Shown: positions 27,319 through 36,085, numbered from the stretch's first letter. The stretch: 64,000 bases of DNA from Ruegeria halocynthiae (GCF_900106805.1 NZ_FNNP01000009.1:49737-113736), one strand, 5' to 3'. The notes: generated by a model not told the origin, from the sequence alone. Numbers and translations are program-made.

Positions 27319-27882
27319 ATGCGTTACCAAATCAGCGGAAAACAGATCGACATCGGTGCGGCCCTGCAGACCCATGTGCAGACCGAACTGGGCGAGGTTG
27401 TGGGCAAATATGCCCAGCGGCCAACAGACGCCAACGTCGTCTTTTCCCGTTCAGCGCATGAATATGTATGCGAAACCACTGTGCATCTGTCGACCGGCCT
27501 GACCGCTCAGGCCAAGGCTCACGCGACCGAGATTTATGCGGCGTTTGAGGGCTGTTGTGACAAGATGGAAACACAACTGCGCCGTTACAAGCGCCGCCTG
27601 AAGGACCACCATAAGGATCGCTCAGAGCCGGTTGAACTCTTTGGTGCGTCCTCTTATATCCTCGCTTCTGACGAATCGGAGACGGCTGACGAACCTGAAT
27701 CACTGCAGCCAATGATTGTGGCTGAGATGGAAACTACGATCCCATCGCTGAGTGTTGGTGAAGCCGTTATGCAGATGGAACTCGCCGGTGCGCCGGTGCT
27801 GGTGTTCCGGAACGAAAACAAGGACGGATTGAATGTCGTATATCGTCGTGAGGACGGTAACATCGGCTGGATCGATCCGTAA
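27319..27882 (+). CDS. hpf: ribosome hibernation factor, long form (Hpf)
   Basis: Hibernation factor that dimerises 70S ribosomes in stationary phase. The 187-residue protein has the N-terminal S30AE domain (about 1-105) and a C-terminal dimerisation domain (about 130-187, with FRNENKDGLNVVYRREDGNIGWIDP). Start at 27319 has AAGGAG upstream; the frame upstream of it is not coding-like. Located between lptB and ptsN, a conserved neighbourhood. Confidence 0.93.
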   Translation: MRYQISGKQIDIGAALQTHVQTELGEVVGKYAQRPTDANVVFSRSAHEYVCETTVHLSTGLTAQAKAHATEIYAAFEGCCDKMETQLRRYKRRLKDHHKDRSEPVELFGASSYILASDESETADEPESLQPMIVAEMETTIPSLSVGEAVMQMELAGAPVLVFRNENKDGLNVVYRREDGNIGWIDP

Positions 27883-27938
27883 ACAGGCAAGAATAATTGG
27901 CCTGCCCCCTGACCACGGGGGCACGGCTAAGGAGCGAA

Positions 27939-28406
27939 ATGATGGAGCTTTCGAGCATTCTGAAGCCCGAAGCAGTGCGTGTGCTTTCAGCCGCGTCCAG
28001 CAAAAAGCGTTTGTTTCAGGAAATTGGCGATGTGGGCGCTGCAACGCTAGGGCTTGATGCGCAGGTGATTGTCGACAGCCTGCTTGAACGGGAAAGCCTT
28101 GGTCCGACAGGTGTTGGCCACGGTGTAGCGCTTCCGCACGCCCGTCTGACCGAGTTGGAAGCGGTCTCGGGTGTGTTTGTCATGCTGGAAAAGCCCATCG
28201 ATTTTGGCTCGGTTGATCGTCAGCCCGTGGATTTGGCGTTTTCGCTGTTTGCCCCGGAAGAGGCGGGGGTTGAACACCTTAAGGCGCTGGCACTGGTGTC
28301 ACGCACGTTGCGCGAGCAATCAGTCTGCACAAAACTGCGGGCCAATCCAGATCCGGTAAAGCTCTATGCAATTTTGACCGAAGCCCAATCAATGCAGGCG
28401 GCCTGA
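27939..28406 (+). CDS. ptsN: nitrogen-PTS enzyme IIA (PtsN)
   Basis: Phosphocarrier of the nitrogen-related PTS that regulates potassium and nitrogen metabolism. 155 residues with the active-site histidine in GHGVALPHARL (His67). Start chosen at 27939 with AAGGAG five bases away; ATG 27942 is the next codon. Follows hpf by 56 bp and is closed by a strong terminator. Confidence 0.93.
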   Translation: MMELSSILKPEAVRVLSAASSKKRLFQEIGDVGAATLGLDAQVIVDSLLERESLGPTGVGHGVALPHARLTELEAVSGVFVMLEKPIDFGSVDRQPVDLAFSLFAPEEAGVEHLKALALVSRTLREQSVCTKLRANPDPVKLYAILTEAQSMQAA

Positions 28407-28421
28407 GTTCCATGTTCTCCG

Positions 28422-28454
28422 AAAAAAAGCCCCCGATTTTCGGGGGCTTTTTTT
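28422..28454. terminator. bidirectional intrinsic terminator after ptsN
   Basis: Hairpin AAGCCCCCG-ATTTT-CGGGGGCTT flanked by an A-run on the left and a T-run on the right, so it can end both ptsN (plus) and the CAP-domain gene (minus). Confidence 0.9.
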
Positions 28455-28473
28455 ATGTCCGTCACGGGCTTGA

Positions 28474-28986
28474 TCAGCCGCCGGTTCCCATTTCCAGCGT
28501 CCACCAGATCTTGCCGCCGTTTTCCTGATGCCAGGCAAAGCCCATCTGGGTGGCTTTGGGGTCCATGATCACTGCGCGAGGTCCTGGTTCCTGCATCCAG
28601 GCGGCCAGTGTTTCGGTCTCGGTTTCATAGGTTTCCGAGATCGCCTCGCCCAGGAAGGTCCCGAAATAGCCGACACGTGTCGCCCGATCTAGCGGAGAGG
28701 ATCCGTCCGAGCCAAAGTGCCAGGGCCGGTTTTGCCGTGCCATGTCTTTCGAGTGGGTTTCAGCAGCTGCATTCAGTTGCGAATTCAATTGTACCTGCTG
28801 CAGGCCCGAGGCCTGCCGCAGCGCATTAACCGAATCCAGCATTCTGAACTGCAGTTTTTCAGGGTTGCCCCGGATTTTGTAAACCGAGGGCAGTGGCCGA
28901 CCATCAGCGCCAATCGTAGCAACCGAATCGGTACATGCCGCCAAAGCGACAAAACAAATCATCAGAAGAGAAAGAATACGTGTCAT
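28474..28986 (-). CDS. CAP-domain (SCP/PR-1) lipoprotein
   Basis: A 170-residue secreted lipoprotein: signal peptide with lipobox VALAAC (Cys18), then a single CAP domain with HSKDMARQNRPWHFGSDG and LGEAISETYETETETLAAW. Start at 28986 gives the signal peptide at the N terminus; an upstream ATG at 29049 would bury it. CAP proteins of bacteria are of unclear function. It ends 20 bp before the shared terminator with ptsN and is likely monocistronic. Confidence 0.85.
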   Translation of the reverse strand: MTRILSLLMICFVALAACTDSVATIGADGRPLPSVYKIRGNPEKLQFRMLDSVNALRQASGLQQVQLNSQLNAAAETHSKDMARQNRPWHFGSDGSSPLDRATRVGYFGTFLGEAISETYETETETLAAWMQEPGPRAVIMDPKATQMGFAWHQENGGKIWWTLEMGTGG

Positions 28987-29155
28987 GAGAGGCCTAAATT
29001 TTGTGTCGACAAGGGAAATAACCTGCCTGACGGCCCGGAGCAAACGCACAATGGCCCAACCTTGCGTGAATCTGCCGGTTTGATTTGCGACTGAAGCATT
29101 CTGGCCATAAAATACCCTAGATTTTACATTCTACGTTAACAAAGGACCGCTCTGC

Positions 29156-29755
29156 ATGGTCAAGAATCGCATTCCAACTTCGACGCGCCGTGGATTCCTG
29201 GCTGGTGTGACCGCCAGTCTGGCTTCACCTGCGCTTGCTCAATATATCCCTGGCGACCCCTTGCGCCCGGCTCCGGAGGCTGAAGCCGATGTGCGCCGCA
29301 ACGTATCCGGCTTTAGGGCGCTGGACTGGCAACCCTACTTCTCGAACACCAATAACGGGGCCATTCTGGTCGATACAGTATCTCGGGCGCTGCATTATTG
29401 GTCAGATGATCAATCCGTATACAAACTCTACCCGTCTTCGGTGCCTCTGACCGAAGAATTGACCCGCCGCGGGCGCACCAGCGTCATTCGCAAAGTGGAG
29501 GGGCCAAGCTGGTCGCCGACCCCATCGATGAAAAAACGTAACCCGGAATGGCCGGATTACATCCCGCCCGGCCCGGATAACCCATTGGGGACGCACGCTT
29601 TATATCTAGGCTGGAAGTACTACCGCATCCACGGCACCCACGATACGCGCAAAATTGGCCGCCGATCGTCGAATGGCTGCATCGGCTTGTTCAACGAAGA
29701 TATTGCCGAGCTGTTCTCAATGGCCAGGGTCGGCACGCAAGTGTTGCTAATTTGA
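29156..29755 (+). CDS. L,D-transpeptidase-like (YkuD) protein with Tat signal
   Basis: A 199-residue exported protein. The N terminus has the twin-arginine pattern STRRGFLAG followed by a hydrophobic stretch, cleaved near ALAQ. The YkuD domain covers about 65-199 with the catalytic pair His159 (RIHGTHD) and Cys175 in SSNGCIGL, close to the family HG-x-SHGCIRL. These enzymes make 3-3 peptidoglycan crosslinks or attach proteins to the wall. The position between two small outer-envelope genes fits. The Arg of the usual CIR(L/M) is replaced by Gly, which is unusual. Confidence 0.85.
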   Translation: MVKNRIPTSTRRGFLAGVTASLASPALAQYIPGDPLRPAPEAEADVRRNVSGFRALDWQPYFSNTNNGAILVDTVSRALHYWSDDQSVYKLYPSSVPLTEELTRRGRTSVIRKVEGPSWSPTPSMKKRNPEWPDYIPPGPDNPLGTHALYLGWKYYRIHGTHDTRKIGRRSSNGCIGLFNEDIAELFSMARVGTQVLLI

Positions 29756-29894
29756 CGACATTTTCGCGCATGAACCCGCTTGCAGCGTAAGTTGCAATTG
29801 CAATCCATGGGGATAGCTGATTAGAAAAACTCACGAGGTAAGTCTTAGATGTGCGGTTTCGCTATTGGGAATCGCGCAAATTCTGGAGGTTAAT

Positions 29895-30077
29895 ATGAAG
29901 AAACTCGTTATCGCTGCTGCTCTGACTGCTGCTGCATCGACCGCATATGCGGGCAACCTGGAAGAGCCGGTTGTTGAAGCACCGGTTGTTGTCGAAGAAA
30001 CCCAAGGTTCGTCGCAGGGTATCATCCTGCCGCTGATCCTGCTGGTCGTTGTTGCTGCAGCTGTTGCCGCAGGCTAA
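29895..30077 (+). CDS. small secreted/membrane protein, unknown
   Basis: A 60-residue protein with a clear signal peptide (MKKLVIAAALTAAASTAYA/GN), an acidic-valine linker with repeated EEPVVEAPVVVEE, and a C-terminal hydrophobic helix (GIILPLILLVVVAAAVAA). The start has GGAGGT five bases upstream, and a strong terminator lies 24 bp behind the stop, so it looks like a well-expressed single gene. No family assigned. Confidence 0.8.
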   Translation: MKKLVIAAALTAAASTAYAGNLEEPVVEAPVVVEETQGSSQGIILPLILLVVVAAAVAAG

Positions 30078-30100
30078 GTCGACGAGACTTTCATCGATTT

Positions 30101-30132
30101 AAAAGGCGGTGGTGCAAACCACCGCCTTTTTT
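30101..30132. terminator. bidirectional terminator between small secreted gene and hemH
   Basis: AAAAGGCGGTGG-TGCAAA-CCACCGCCTTTTTT: a long GC stem flanked by A-run and T-run, usable by both converging genes. Confidence 0.9.
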
Positions 30133-30154
30133 CATGTCCGGTCAATGGGCGTAG

Positions 30155-31204
30155 TCAGTCCAGCCAGCCGCGCAGGTTGTCCTCGATCACTTTACCCAAT
30201 GCTGCGATATGCGAATCATCGTCATTGAGGCACGGGATATAAGTGAAAGCTTCTCCACCTGCTTCTTCGAAGCTTTCGCGGATTTCTTCGTTGATCTCTT
30301 CCAATGTCTCGATGCAATCGGCAGAAAATGCAGGTGCGATGACGGCGATATTCTTATTGCCTGCTCGTGCCAGATCAGCCACATGATCGACAGTGTAGGG
30401 TTTCAACCACTCTTCTGGCCCAAATCGTGACTGGAAGGTTGATACCAACTGATCGTCTGACCATCCCAAACGCTCTTTCAACAGTCTTGACGTTTTGATG
30501 CACTGACAATGGTAAGGGTCGCCTTGCTGCAAATAGCGCTCTGGCATCCCGTGGTAAGAGCAGACAAGGACATCCGGCTTGGTCTTCATTGCCGCATAGG
30601 CGCGCTCGACCGAGCCTGCCAGCGCATCAATATAGGCCGGTTCATCGAAATAGGCGGGCACGGTGCGGCTGGCGGGTTGCCACGTCTCTTTCATCAATGC
30701 ACGAAAGAACTGATCGTTGGCGGTGGCTGACGTGGCACCGGCATAGTGCGGGTAGAGCGGGAAAAACAGGATGCGGTCGCAGCCTTCTGCCACCATCTGA
30801 CGCACTTTGGAGTTCGTGGATGGATTGCCATAACGCATACAGAAATCAACCATCACCCGATCACCATAGCGGGCCTGCATTGCCTCGCGCAGTTTGATTG
30901 TCTGATCCTTGGTAATCGTCATCAGGGGGCTTTCACCCTTGTCGTGATTCCAGATCGATTTATAGGCCTCGCCCGAACTGAAGGGGCGTTTGGTCAGAAT
31001 GATACCTTGCAGAATTGGTTGCCATTTCCACGCTGGATAATCGATCACCCGTTTGTCCGATAGGAATTCGTTCAGGTAGCGCCGCATCGGCCAGTACCCG
31101 AAGTCATCCGGTGTCCCAAGATTGGCGATCAGGATACCGACACGACCCATCTTGACCTTGGGATGGTCTGCGGGTGCATGGGTGGGACGAGTGGCATCAA
31201 ACAT
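30155..31204 (-). CDS. hemH: ferrochelatase
   Basis: Final heme-biosynthesis enzyme, inserting Fe2+ into protoporphyrin IX. Start at 31204 (MFDATRPTHAPADHPKV) gives 349 residues; the frame runs further upstream over the next gene's end without conserved sequence. Family motifs include GILIANLGTPDDFGYW, VDFCMRYGNPS (with the metal-site His replaced in this region as in other alphaproteobacteria), YHGMPERYL, and SRFGPEEWLKPYT. Two cysteines in the PYHCQCIKT segment might support an Fe-S centre, which is speculative. Confidence 0.93.
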   Translation of the reverse strand: MFDATRPTHAPADHPKVKMGRVGILIANLGTPDDFGYWPMRRYLNEFLSDKRVIDYPAWKWQPILQGIILTKRPFSSGEAYKSIWNHDKGESPLMTITKDQTIKLREAMQARYGDRVMVDFCMRYGNPSTNSKVRQMVAEGCDRILFFPLYPHYAGATSATANDQFFRALMKETWQPASRTVPAYFDEPAYIDALAGSVERAYAAMKTKPDVLVCSYHGMPERYLQQGDPYHCQCIKTSRLLKERLGWSDDQLVSTFQSRFGPEEWLKPYTVDHVADLARAGNKNIAVIAPAFSADCIETLEEINEEIRESFEEAGGEAFTYIPCLNDDDSHIAALGKVIEDNLRGWLD

Positions 31205-31259
31205 GTGAAGCTTCCTGAATTGTGGTGTCTGGCCTGAGATAAAGGGAATCGACCGGTCG

Positions 31260-32090
31260 TCAATCGGGCAGTTTGCCCTCATCCGTGCCCAACGCATCAG
31301 CAAGACGCATACGGGCTGATCCCGGGCGTAAAGGTTTGGGCTGGTTGTCGTCAGGAGCCCAGCCGGTCAGGCAGACCAGTTCAAATGTTGCGGCCAGGCG
31401 GCCTTTGGCCGTTGTGAAGTGAGCAGAGTAGAGTTCTTGCGCTTTCTCAAAAACAACGCGCCGTGTCGGTTGCTTCAGGCGATTCGCCAGTGCGTTGGTT
31501 TCCCCCATTTGCCGCAAATCCTGCATCAGATGCGTCAGATCGCGATACTCAGCCGACAGCGTAGCCTTGTCGGCAACGGGTAAGGCAAGCCCGGCCCGTT
31601 GCAGCAAAGCGCCCAAATCGCGTAACTCCGCCATCGGTGCGATTCGGGGGCTGAGACCGCCTGTAACCTCGATCTCAGCCTGACCCAGTGCTGCACGCAG
31701 TTCTTGAAGCGTATCACCGCCCAAGCATACGGCCAGCAGCAAGCCATCGGGTTTCAGAGCGCGATGGCATTGGATCAATTGGCCAACCGGGTCGTTTGCC
31801 CAATGCAACGCCATCGCGTGTATCACCAGATCATGGGTGCCCGAAGTCAGATCCAGAACCTCATCATCCTTGATGATCCGGGCCTCGGGCCACAAGCCTT
31901 CCCAAACATGAGGGAATGGGGTCACGACGGCGGGAGCCTTAAAGGTTTTGTTAACCATGGATAGACGATCCTGCACCTCGTCAACCGCGGCGCGGTGCAG
32001 GAACAACGCCTCATCGTGCGCGCGCCTGCGGTGAAGCGTAAGCGCAGCGCGATCAAACAGAGAGGGTGCAGTGTCGGACGGCAGTTTCAT
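31260..32090 (-). CDS. SAM-dependent methyltransferase, NDUFAF5/BioC-like
   Basis: A 276-residue class I methyltransferase-like protein starting LPSDTAPSLFDRAALTLHRRRAHDEA, which resembles the NDUFAF5/BioC group (in mitochondria NDUFAF5 hydroxylates an arginine of complex I). Recognisable parts are DLVIHAMALHWANDPVGQLIQCHRALKPDGLL. The glycine-rich SAM motif I is degenerate. ATG 32090 preferred over 32108; it overlaps comF on the other strand. Confidence 0.7.
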   Translation of the reverse strand: MKLPSDTAPSLFDRAALTLHRRRAHDEALFLHRAAVDEVQDRLSMVNKTFKAPAVVTPFPHVWEGLWPEARIIKDDEVLDLTSGTHDLVIHAMALHWANDPVGQLIQCHRALKPDGLLLAVCLGGDTLQELRAALGQAEIEVTGGLSPRIAPMAELRDLGALLQRAGLALPVADKATLSAEYRDLTHLMQDLRQMGETNALANRLKQPTRRVVFEKAQELYSAHFTTAKGRLAATFELVCLTGWAPDDNQPKPLRPGSARMRLADALGTDEGKLPD

Positions 32091-32835
32091 AAGCCGCAAG
32101 TATCGCATTCGTCAGGGGATTCAAACCGCAGTTGAGATGATCTATCCCCCGCGTTGCCTTTCCTGCGGCGCACTGACCGAATCAGACTTTGGCCTGTGTG
32201 GCCCTTGCTGGCGCGATACACCGTTTATTGGCGGAACGGTTTGCGAGAGTTGCGGGATCCCGGTTCCCGGTGCACGAGATGGGTACAGGATTGAATGTGA
32301 CGACTGCCTCAAGCGATCACGCGCATGGCGGGATGGTCGGGCTGCGCTGCTGTATCGGGGGGGCGCCAAATCGCTGATCCTGGCGTTGAAACATGGGGAT
32401 CGTCCGGAATTGGCGCGCCCCGCTGCGCGCTGGATGGCCCAAGCCGGATCCGAGGTGTTTCGTCCGAACATGCTGATCGCACCAGTTCCCCTGCATTGGT
32501 CCCGGCTGATCCGACGACGGTATAACCAGTCGGCACTGCTTGCGCTTCAATTGGGTCGGGAAACGGGTTTAAACGTTTGCCCTGATCTATTGGTGCGCAC
32601 CAGACGCACGCCAGTTCTGGATGGCAAAACAGCGGTCGAACGCGAAGCAGCACTTACTGGCGCCGTAGCTGCACATCACAAACGAGAGCATATGATGCAG
32701 GGTCGCGATGTTCTTCTGGTCGATGACGTTATGACCTCGGGCGCGACGCTGGAGGCCTGCGCGCGTGTCTGCCGCGCGTCGGGGGCAAATCATATTTTCG
32801 TGTTGGTACTGGCGCGCGTTGCCAAGGATGCATAA
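32071..32835 (+). CDS. comF: ComF-family phosphoribosyltransferase-like protein
   Basis: ComF proteins act in DNA uptake or handling. The 254-residue sequence has an N-terminal zinc-ribbon-like region with four CxxC pairs (PRCLSCG, CGPCW, CESCG, CDDC), and a C-terminal PRTase domain with VLLVDDVMTSGATLEAC. The GTG at 32071 overlaps the start of the divergent methyltransferase gene by 20 bp, so the ATG at 32137 or a start between them is possible. Followed by grxC and the amidase on the same strand. Confidence 0.85.
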   Translation: MSDGSFISRKYRIRQGIQTAVEMIYPPRCLSCGALTESDFGLCGPCWRDTPFIGGTVCESCGIPVPGARDGYRIECDDCLKRSRAWRDGRAALLYRGGAKSLILALKHGDRPELARPAARWMAQAGSEVFRPNMLIAPVPLHWSRLIRRRYNQSALLALQLGRETGLNVCPDLLVRTRRTPVLDGKTAVEREAALTGAVAAHHKREHMMQGRDVLLVDDVMTSGATLEACARVCRASGANHIFVLVLARVAKDA

Positions 32836-32872
32836 TTCGCGGAAGATTATGCGAAACCCGAAGGGACGGAAT

Positions 32873-33130
32873 ATGAAGCCGGTAGAAATCTACACATCAC
32901 CGCTATGTGGCTTTTGTCACGCGGCCAAGCGGTTGCTGAAGCAGAAAGGCGTCAAGTTTTCAGAGGTCGATGTGTTGATGCACCCCAAACGCAAACCCGA
33001 AATGATCCAGCGCGCTGGCGGCAAGCGAACTGTGCCGCAGATTTTCATAGGCCAAACCCATGTCGGCGGTTGCGATGAACTGCACGAGCTTGAGCGGCAG
33101 GGCAAGCTGGATCGCCTGCTTGCGGCGTGA
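32873..33130 (+). CDS. grxC: glutaredoxin 3 (GrxC)
   Basis: Dithiol glutaredoxin, 85 residues, with active site C12-G-F-C15 (usual CPYC), the conserved TVPQIFIG cis-proline loop and GGCDEL. Start 32873 is supported by AAGGGACGGA upstream. Reduces disulfides with glutathione. The CGFC in place of CPYC is a recorded alternative in alphaproteobacteria. Confidence 0.93.
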   Translation: MKPVEIYTSPLCGFCHAAKRLLKQKGVKFSEVDVLMHPKRKPEMIQRAGGKRTVPQIFIGQTHVGGCDELHELERQGKLDRLLAA

Positions 33131-33960
33131 TGAAAACCGCCCTGCTGCAGATCACCTCGTCGGATAATCCGGCTGAAAATCTGGACATGGTGCGCGCCAT
33201 GATGGCCGAGGCTGTCGCCGATGGCGCGCGCTTTATCCTGACGCCTGAGGTGACGAACTGCGTGTCCACCAGCACCACGCGACAGCGCGAGGTTCTGCAG
33301 CATGAAGAAGATGACATTACTCTGGCTGGCTTGCGCGAACAGGCCGCCGCGCTGGGTATTTGGCTGCTGATCGGATCGCTTGCGATCAAAACGCATGACG
33401 CGGATGGGCGCTTTGCCAACAGGTCTTTCATGATCGACCCGCAGGGCCAGATCGTGGCGCGATATGACAAGATACACATGTTCGACGTTCAGGTCACTGA
33501 GACTGAGACGTTCCGCGAATCAAAGAACTATCGCCCCGGTGAAAAGGCCGTAGTGGCCCAGACCGATTTCGGCACGGTTGGCCTGTCGATCTGCTATGAT
33601 ATCCGGTTTCCGCATCTCTATGCCGCACTGGCGCAGGCGGGGGCGCGTATTCTGACCGTACCTGCCGCGTTTTCGCCCGTAACAGGTGCGGCGCATTGGG
33701 AATCGCTGTTGCGCGCGCGGGCGATTGAGACGGGGTGTTGGGTGCTGGCCCCGGCCCAGACCGGCGAGCATTCGAAAACACGCGGCAAAACGCGGCACAC
33801 CCACGGCCACAGCATGGTTGTGACCCCGTGGGGAGAGGTGCTGATCGACGCAGGCACCGATCAAGGCATTCACATTTTTGATTTGCATGATAGTTCTGTG
33901 ACCGAGGCGCGCCGCAGGGTGCCCTCGTTGACACATATCCGTTCCTTCGACGGACCCTGA
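33130..33960 (+). CDS. carbon-nitrogen hydrolase, Nit1/deaminated glutathione amidase-like
   Basis: A 276-residue nitrilase-superfamily amidase with catalytic triad Glu40 (LTPEVTN), Lys114 (RYDKIHMFD) and Cys155 (SICYDIRFPHLY). Start overlaps the grxC stop (TGATG). Members of this branch repair deaminated glutathione, which would fit coupling to glutaredoxin; substrate not proven. Confidence 0.85.
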   Translation: MKTALLQITSSDNPAENLDMVRAMMAEAVADGARFILTPEVTNCVSTSTTRQREVLQHEEDDITLAGLREQAAALGIWLLIGSLAIKTHDADGRFANRSFMIDPQGQIVARYDKIHMFDVQVTETETFRESKNYRPGEKAVVAQTDFGTVGLSICYDIRFPHLYAALAQAGARILTVPAAFSPVTGAAHWESLLRARAIETGCWVLAPAQTGEHSKTRGKTRHTHGHSMVVTPWGEVLIDAGTDQGIHIFDLHDSSVTEARRRVPSLTHIRSFDGP

Positions 33961-33974
33961 TCCAGAACCGGACC

Positions 33975-34415
33975 ATGACTGACGAGAAAAATGCCCTGGC
34001 GGTCACGCTGTTCAGCGAGATCCTGACCGCTGACCAATTGTTGCGCAACCGGCTAAGCCGGGTGCTGCCCAAGGGCATGGAAATCTCGCATTTCTCGGTG
34101 CTGAATCATCTGGTCTTTGTCGGGGATGAGCGCAGCCCGGCACAATTGGCCAGCACCTTCCATGTGACCCGAGGGGCGATGACCAACACCTTGGCCAAGC
34201 TGGAATGGGCCGGATACATCCACATCCGCCCCGACTGGGACGACGCCCGCCGCAAGATGGTCGCGATCAGCCCCGCCGGTCGCCGCGCGCGGGATCAGGC
34301 GATTTCGTCGATTGCCCCGCTGATCAACCGCGTGGTCGGAGAGCTGGGGCTGGAGCGGGTGCGCAGTACACTGCCAGTGCTGCGGGATTTGCGGTTGCAG
34401 TTGGAGGGGGAGTAG
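33975..34415 (+). CDS. MarR-family transcriptional regulator
   Basis: A 146-residue winged-helix protein with the MarR DNA-binding region (about 55-100): ISHFSVLNHLVFVGDERSPAQLASTFHVTRGAMTNTLAKLE, and wing IHIRPDWDDARRKMVAISPAG. It lies 14 bp after the amidase gene, so it may be cotranscribed with the comF-grxC-amidase genes, and its effector is unknown. Confidence 0.9.
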   Translation: MTDEKNALAVTLFSEILTADQLLRNRLSRVLPKGMEISHFSVLNHLVFVGDERSPAQLASTFHVTRGAMTNTLAKLEWAGYIHIRPDWDDARRKMVAISPAGRRARDQAISSIAPLINRVVGELGLERVRSTLPVLRDLRLQLEGE

Positions 34416-34496
34416 GGGTTCTTTGTGCAGATTGATTTGATCGGCTAAAGGTCAGCCTTGGCGGGAACAAATGGGTTGAGGTTGAGGTGTATCCCC

Positions 34497-34552
34497 TTAG
34501 CATATGTCCTCGACCACTAATAGTGGATCGTAAGACGAGTATCATATGCTAA
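34497..34552. repeat. nested inverted repeat over the start of the orphan gene
   Basis: Outer arms TTAGCATATG (34497-34506) and CATATGCTAA (34543-34552) are perfect complements. Inside lie CTCG (34509-34512)/CGAG (34536-34539) and the palindrome CCACTA-A-TAGTGG (34514-34526). The start codon of the next gene (34546) lies in the right outer arm. Confidence 0.75.
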
Positions 34553-35214
34553 AAAAAATATTAAAGTTCATTTTCAGTATCGAAGCTTGGCACGGCCTTC
34601 TTACAAACGAATTTGTTGCTCCGTGGTTGTGGCCGTCTTTAGGCGTTGTGCTGGTAGGGGTAGCTCATTACTTTACCGCGTCACCAGTCCCGTTGCCATA
34701 CCTAATCGCTGCTATGGCACTGACATTTGGAGGTATTGCAGGGGGAATTGCCAATGTATCCTCATGGAGGTCTAAGATTACGATAGATGGCAAACTTGTG
34801 CACTCACAGCCCTATTTGGAGGCTTATACAGATGCCAACAATCAGGCTCTAAATGCTGTAAAACTTGGGTTCATCGTGAATAACCTCGCGGACTACCCTA
34901 TCGAGTTCAAAGTAGACGAGTTGTATACGGAAATTGGCGCAAGAGTTCCCTCTGGAGACAGCGACAAGAGCCAAACCTACGAAGTTCCTCCTACAGGTCA
35001 AGGCTGGTATCTCAACGGTGCAATCGACCTAAAAACCGAAAGCAAAGTATCCGGGCTTTCTGGAAAAATCCAATATAAGGTTACCTACTGGCGCAAGGGC
35101 CAAAAGAGTACTGCGTTACTTGAAAAGCTAATGCATGTTGCTTTGCAAAGACTTCCGAGTGGTGATTTGACGATCCAAACAATTGATCAAAAAGCATTAA
35201 AAAACACAACATAG
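34546..35214 (+). CDS. orphan membrane protein, A+T-rich, unknown
   Basis: A 222-residue protein with two adjacent hydrophobic segments (about 27-45 and 52-74) and then a soluble, mostly beta domain of about 145 residues (starting SSWRSKITIDGKLVHSQPY) ending LTIQTIDQKALKN. The first 20 residues are basic. Base composition is visibly more A+T-rich than that of every neighbour, and codon use is relaxed, which suggests transfer. No clear ribosome site. The region is bounded by an inverted repeat over the start and a TGAGTGC/GCACTCA palindrome after the stop (35226-35241). I recognise no family. Confidence 0.65.
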   Translation: MLKKILKFIFSIEAWHGLLTNEFVAPWLWPSLGVVLVGVAHYFTASPVPLPYLIAAMALTFGGIAGGIANVSSWRSKITIDGKLVHSQPYLEAYTDANNQALNAVKLGFIVNNLADYPIEFKVDELYTEIGARVPSGDSDKSQTYEVPPTGQGWYLNGAIDLKTESKVSGLSGKIQYKVTYWRKGQKSTALLEKLMHVALQRLPSGDLTIQTIDQKALKNTT

Positions 35215-35225
35215 GTCTTGTAGGG

Positions 35226-35241
35226 TGAGTGCTTGCACTCA
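35226..35241. repeat. palindrome after the orphan gene
   Basis: TGAGTGC-TT-GCACTCA, perfect 7-bp arms, 12 bp after the stop of the orphan gene and 47 bp before the ubiG end. No T-run follows, so it is not a typical intrinsic terminator. Confidence 0.4.
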
Positions 35242-35287
35242 TCTTCCCGCATCATTGATGTTTGCTTGACAGGCGTGAAAACCCCTC

Positions 35288-36037
35288 CTACGGCCCATCC
35301 TTCACACTCGCCGTTACATAATTCACGCTCAAATCCCGGTCCGAGATCGACCAGCTCCACAGGATCGGGTTGAACACGAACCCCTTGCGGTCCACCGGCT
35401 CCAGCCCGGCTTGGTGCAGCAAGTCGAACAACTCATCGGGGGTGATGAACTTGTTCCATTCGTGCGTGCCGCGCGGCAGCCAGCGCATGACGACCTCGGC
35501 CCCGAAAATCGCCATGGCATAGGATTTCGGGTTGCGGTTGAGGGTGGAGCAAACCTCTAGCCCGCCGGGTTTCAGCAATTGCTGCGTGGCGGTCAGAAAG
35601 CTGAGCGGATCGGCCACATGCTCGACCACTTCCATGTTTAACACCACGTCGAACTGTTCACCTGCGGCGGCCATCGCCTCGGCGGTGGTGTGGCGATAGT
35701 CGATCTGCAGGCCCGATTGCTCGGCATGGATGCGGGCGACGGGCAGGTTGCCCTCGGCGGCATCGGCTCCGACCACTTCGGCCCCAAGGCGCGCCATAGG
35801 CTCGCTCAGCAGCCCGCCGCCGCAGCCGATATCCAGCAGGCGAAGGCCCTCGAACGGGTGCGGAGCCTTCAGATCACGGTCAAATTCGCCCGCGATTTGC
35901 TGTGTGATATAGTCCAGACGGCACGGATTCAGCATGTGCAACGGTTTGAATTTCCCATGCGGGTCCCACCATTCGGCGGCCATCGCCTCAAATTTTGCGA
36001 TCTCTGACGGGTCAACCGTGTTCGGATGCGCTTGCAT
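35288..36037 (-). CDS. ubiG: ubiquinone O-methyltransferase UbiG
   Basis: Catalyses both O-methylations of ubiquinone biosynthesis. 249 residues. Motifs include [25 protein letters not shown] at the N terminus, SAM motif [21 protein letters not shown], and [16 protein letters not shown]. It is divergent from pip with a 48-bp gap. Works with ubiB and ubiE found 14-16 kb away in this window. Confidence 0.95.
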   Translation of the reverse strand: MQAHPNTVDPSEIAKFEAMAAEWWDPHGKFKPLHMLNPCRLDYITQQIAGEFDRDLKAPHPFEGLRLLDIGCGGGLLSEPMARLGAEVVGADAAEGNLPVARIHAEQSGLQIDYRHTTAEAMAAAGEQFDVVLNMEVVEHVADPLSFLTATQQLLKPGGLEVCSTLNRNPKSYAMAIFGAEVVMRWLPRGTHEWNKFITPDELFDLLHQAGLEPVDRKGFVFNPILWSWSISDRDLSVNYVTASVKDGP

Positions 36038-36085
36038 TCCTGTCTCCGTATGCTCTTTTACGCTTAAGGACTATATAGGGCCATA

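Noticed and set aside
29792..29803. Perfect palindrome TTGCAATTGCAA
   Set aside because: Single 12-bp site without a known matching regulator or promoter elements; could be chance.
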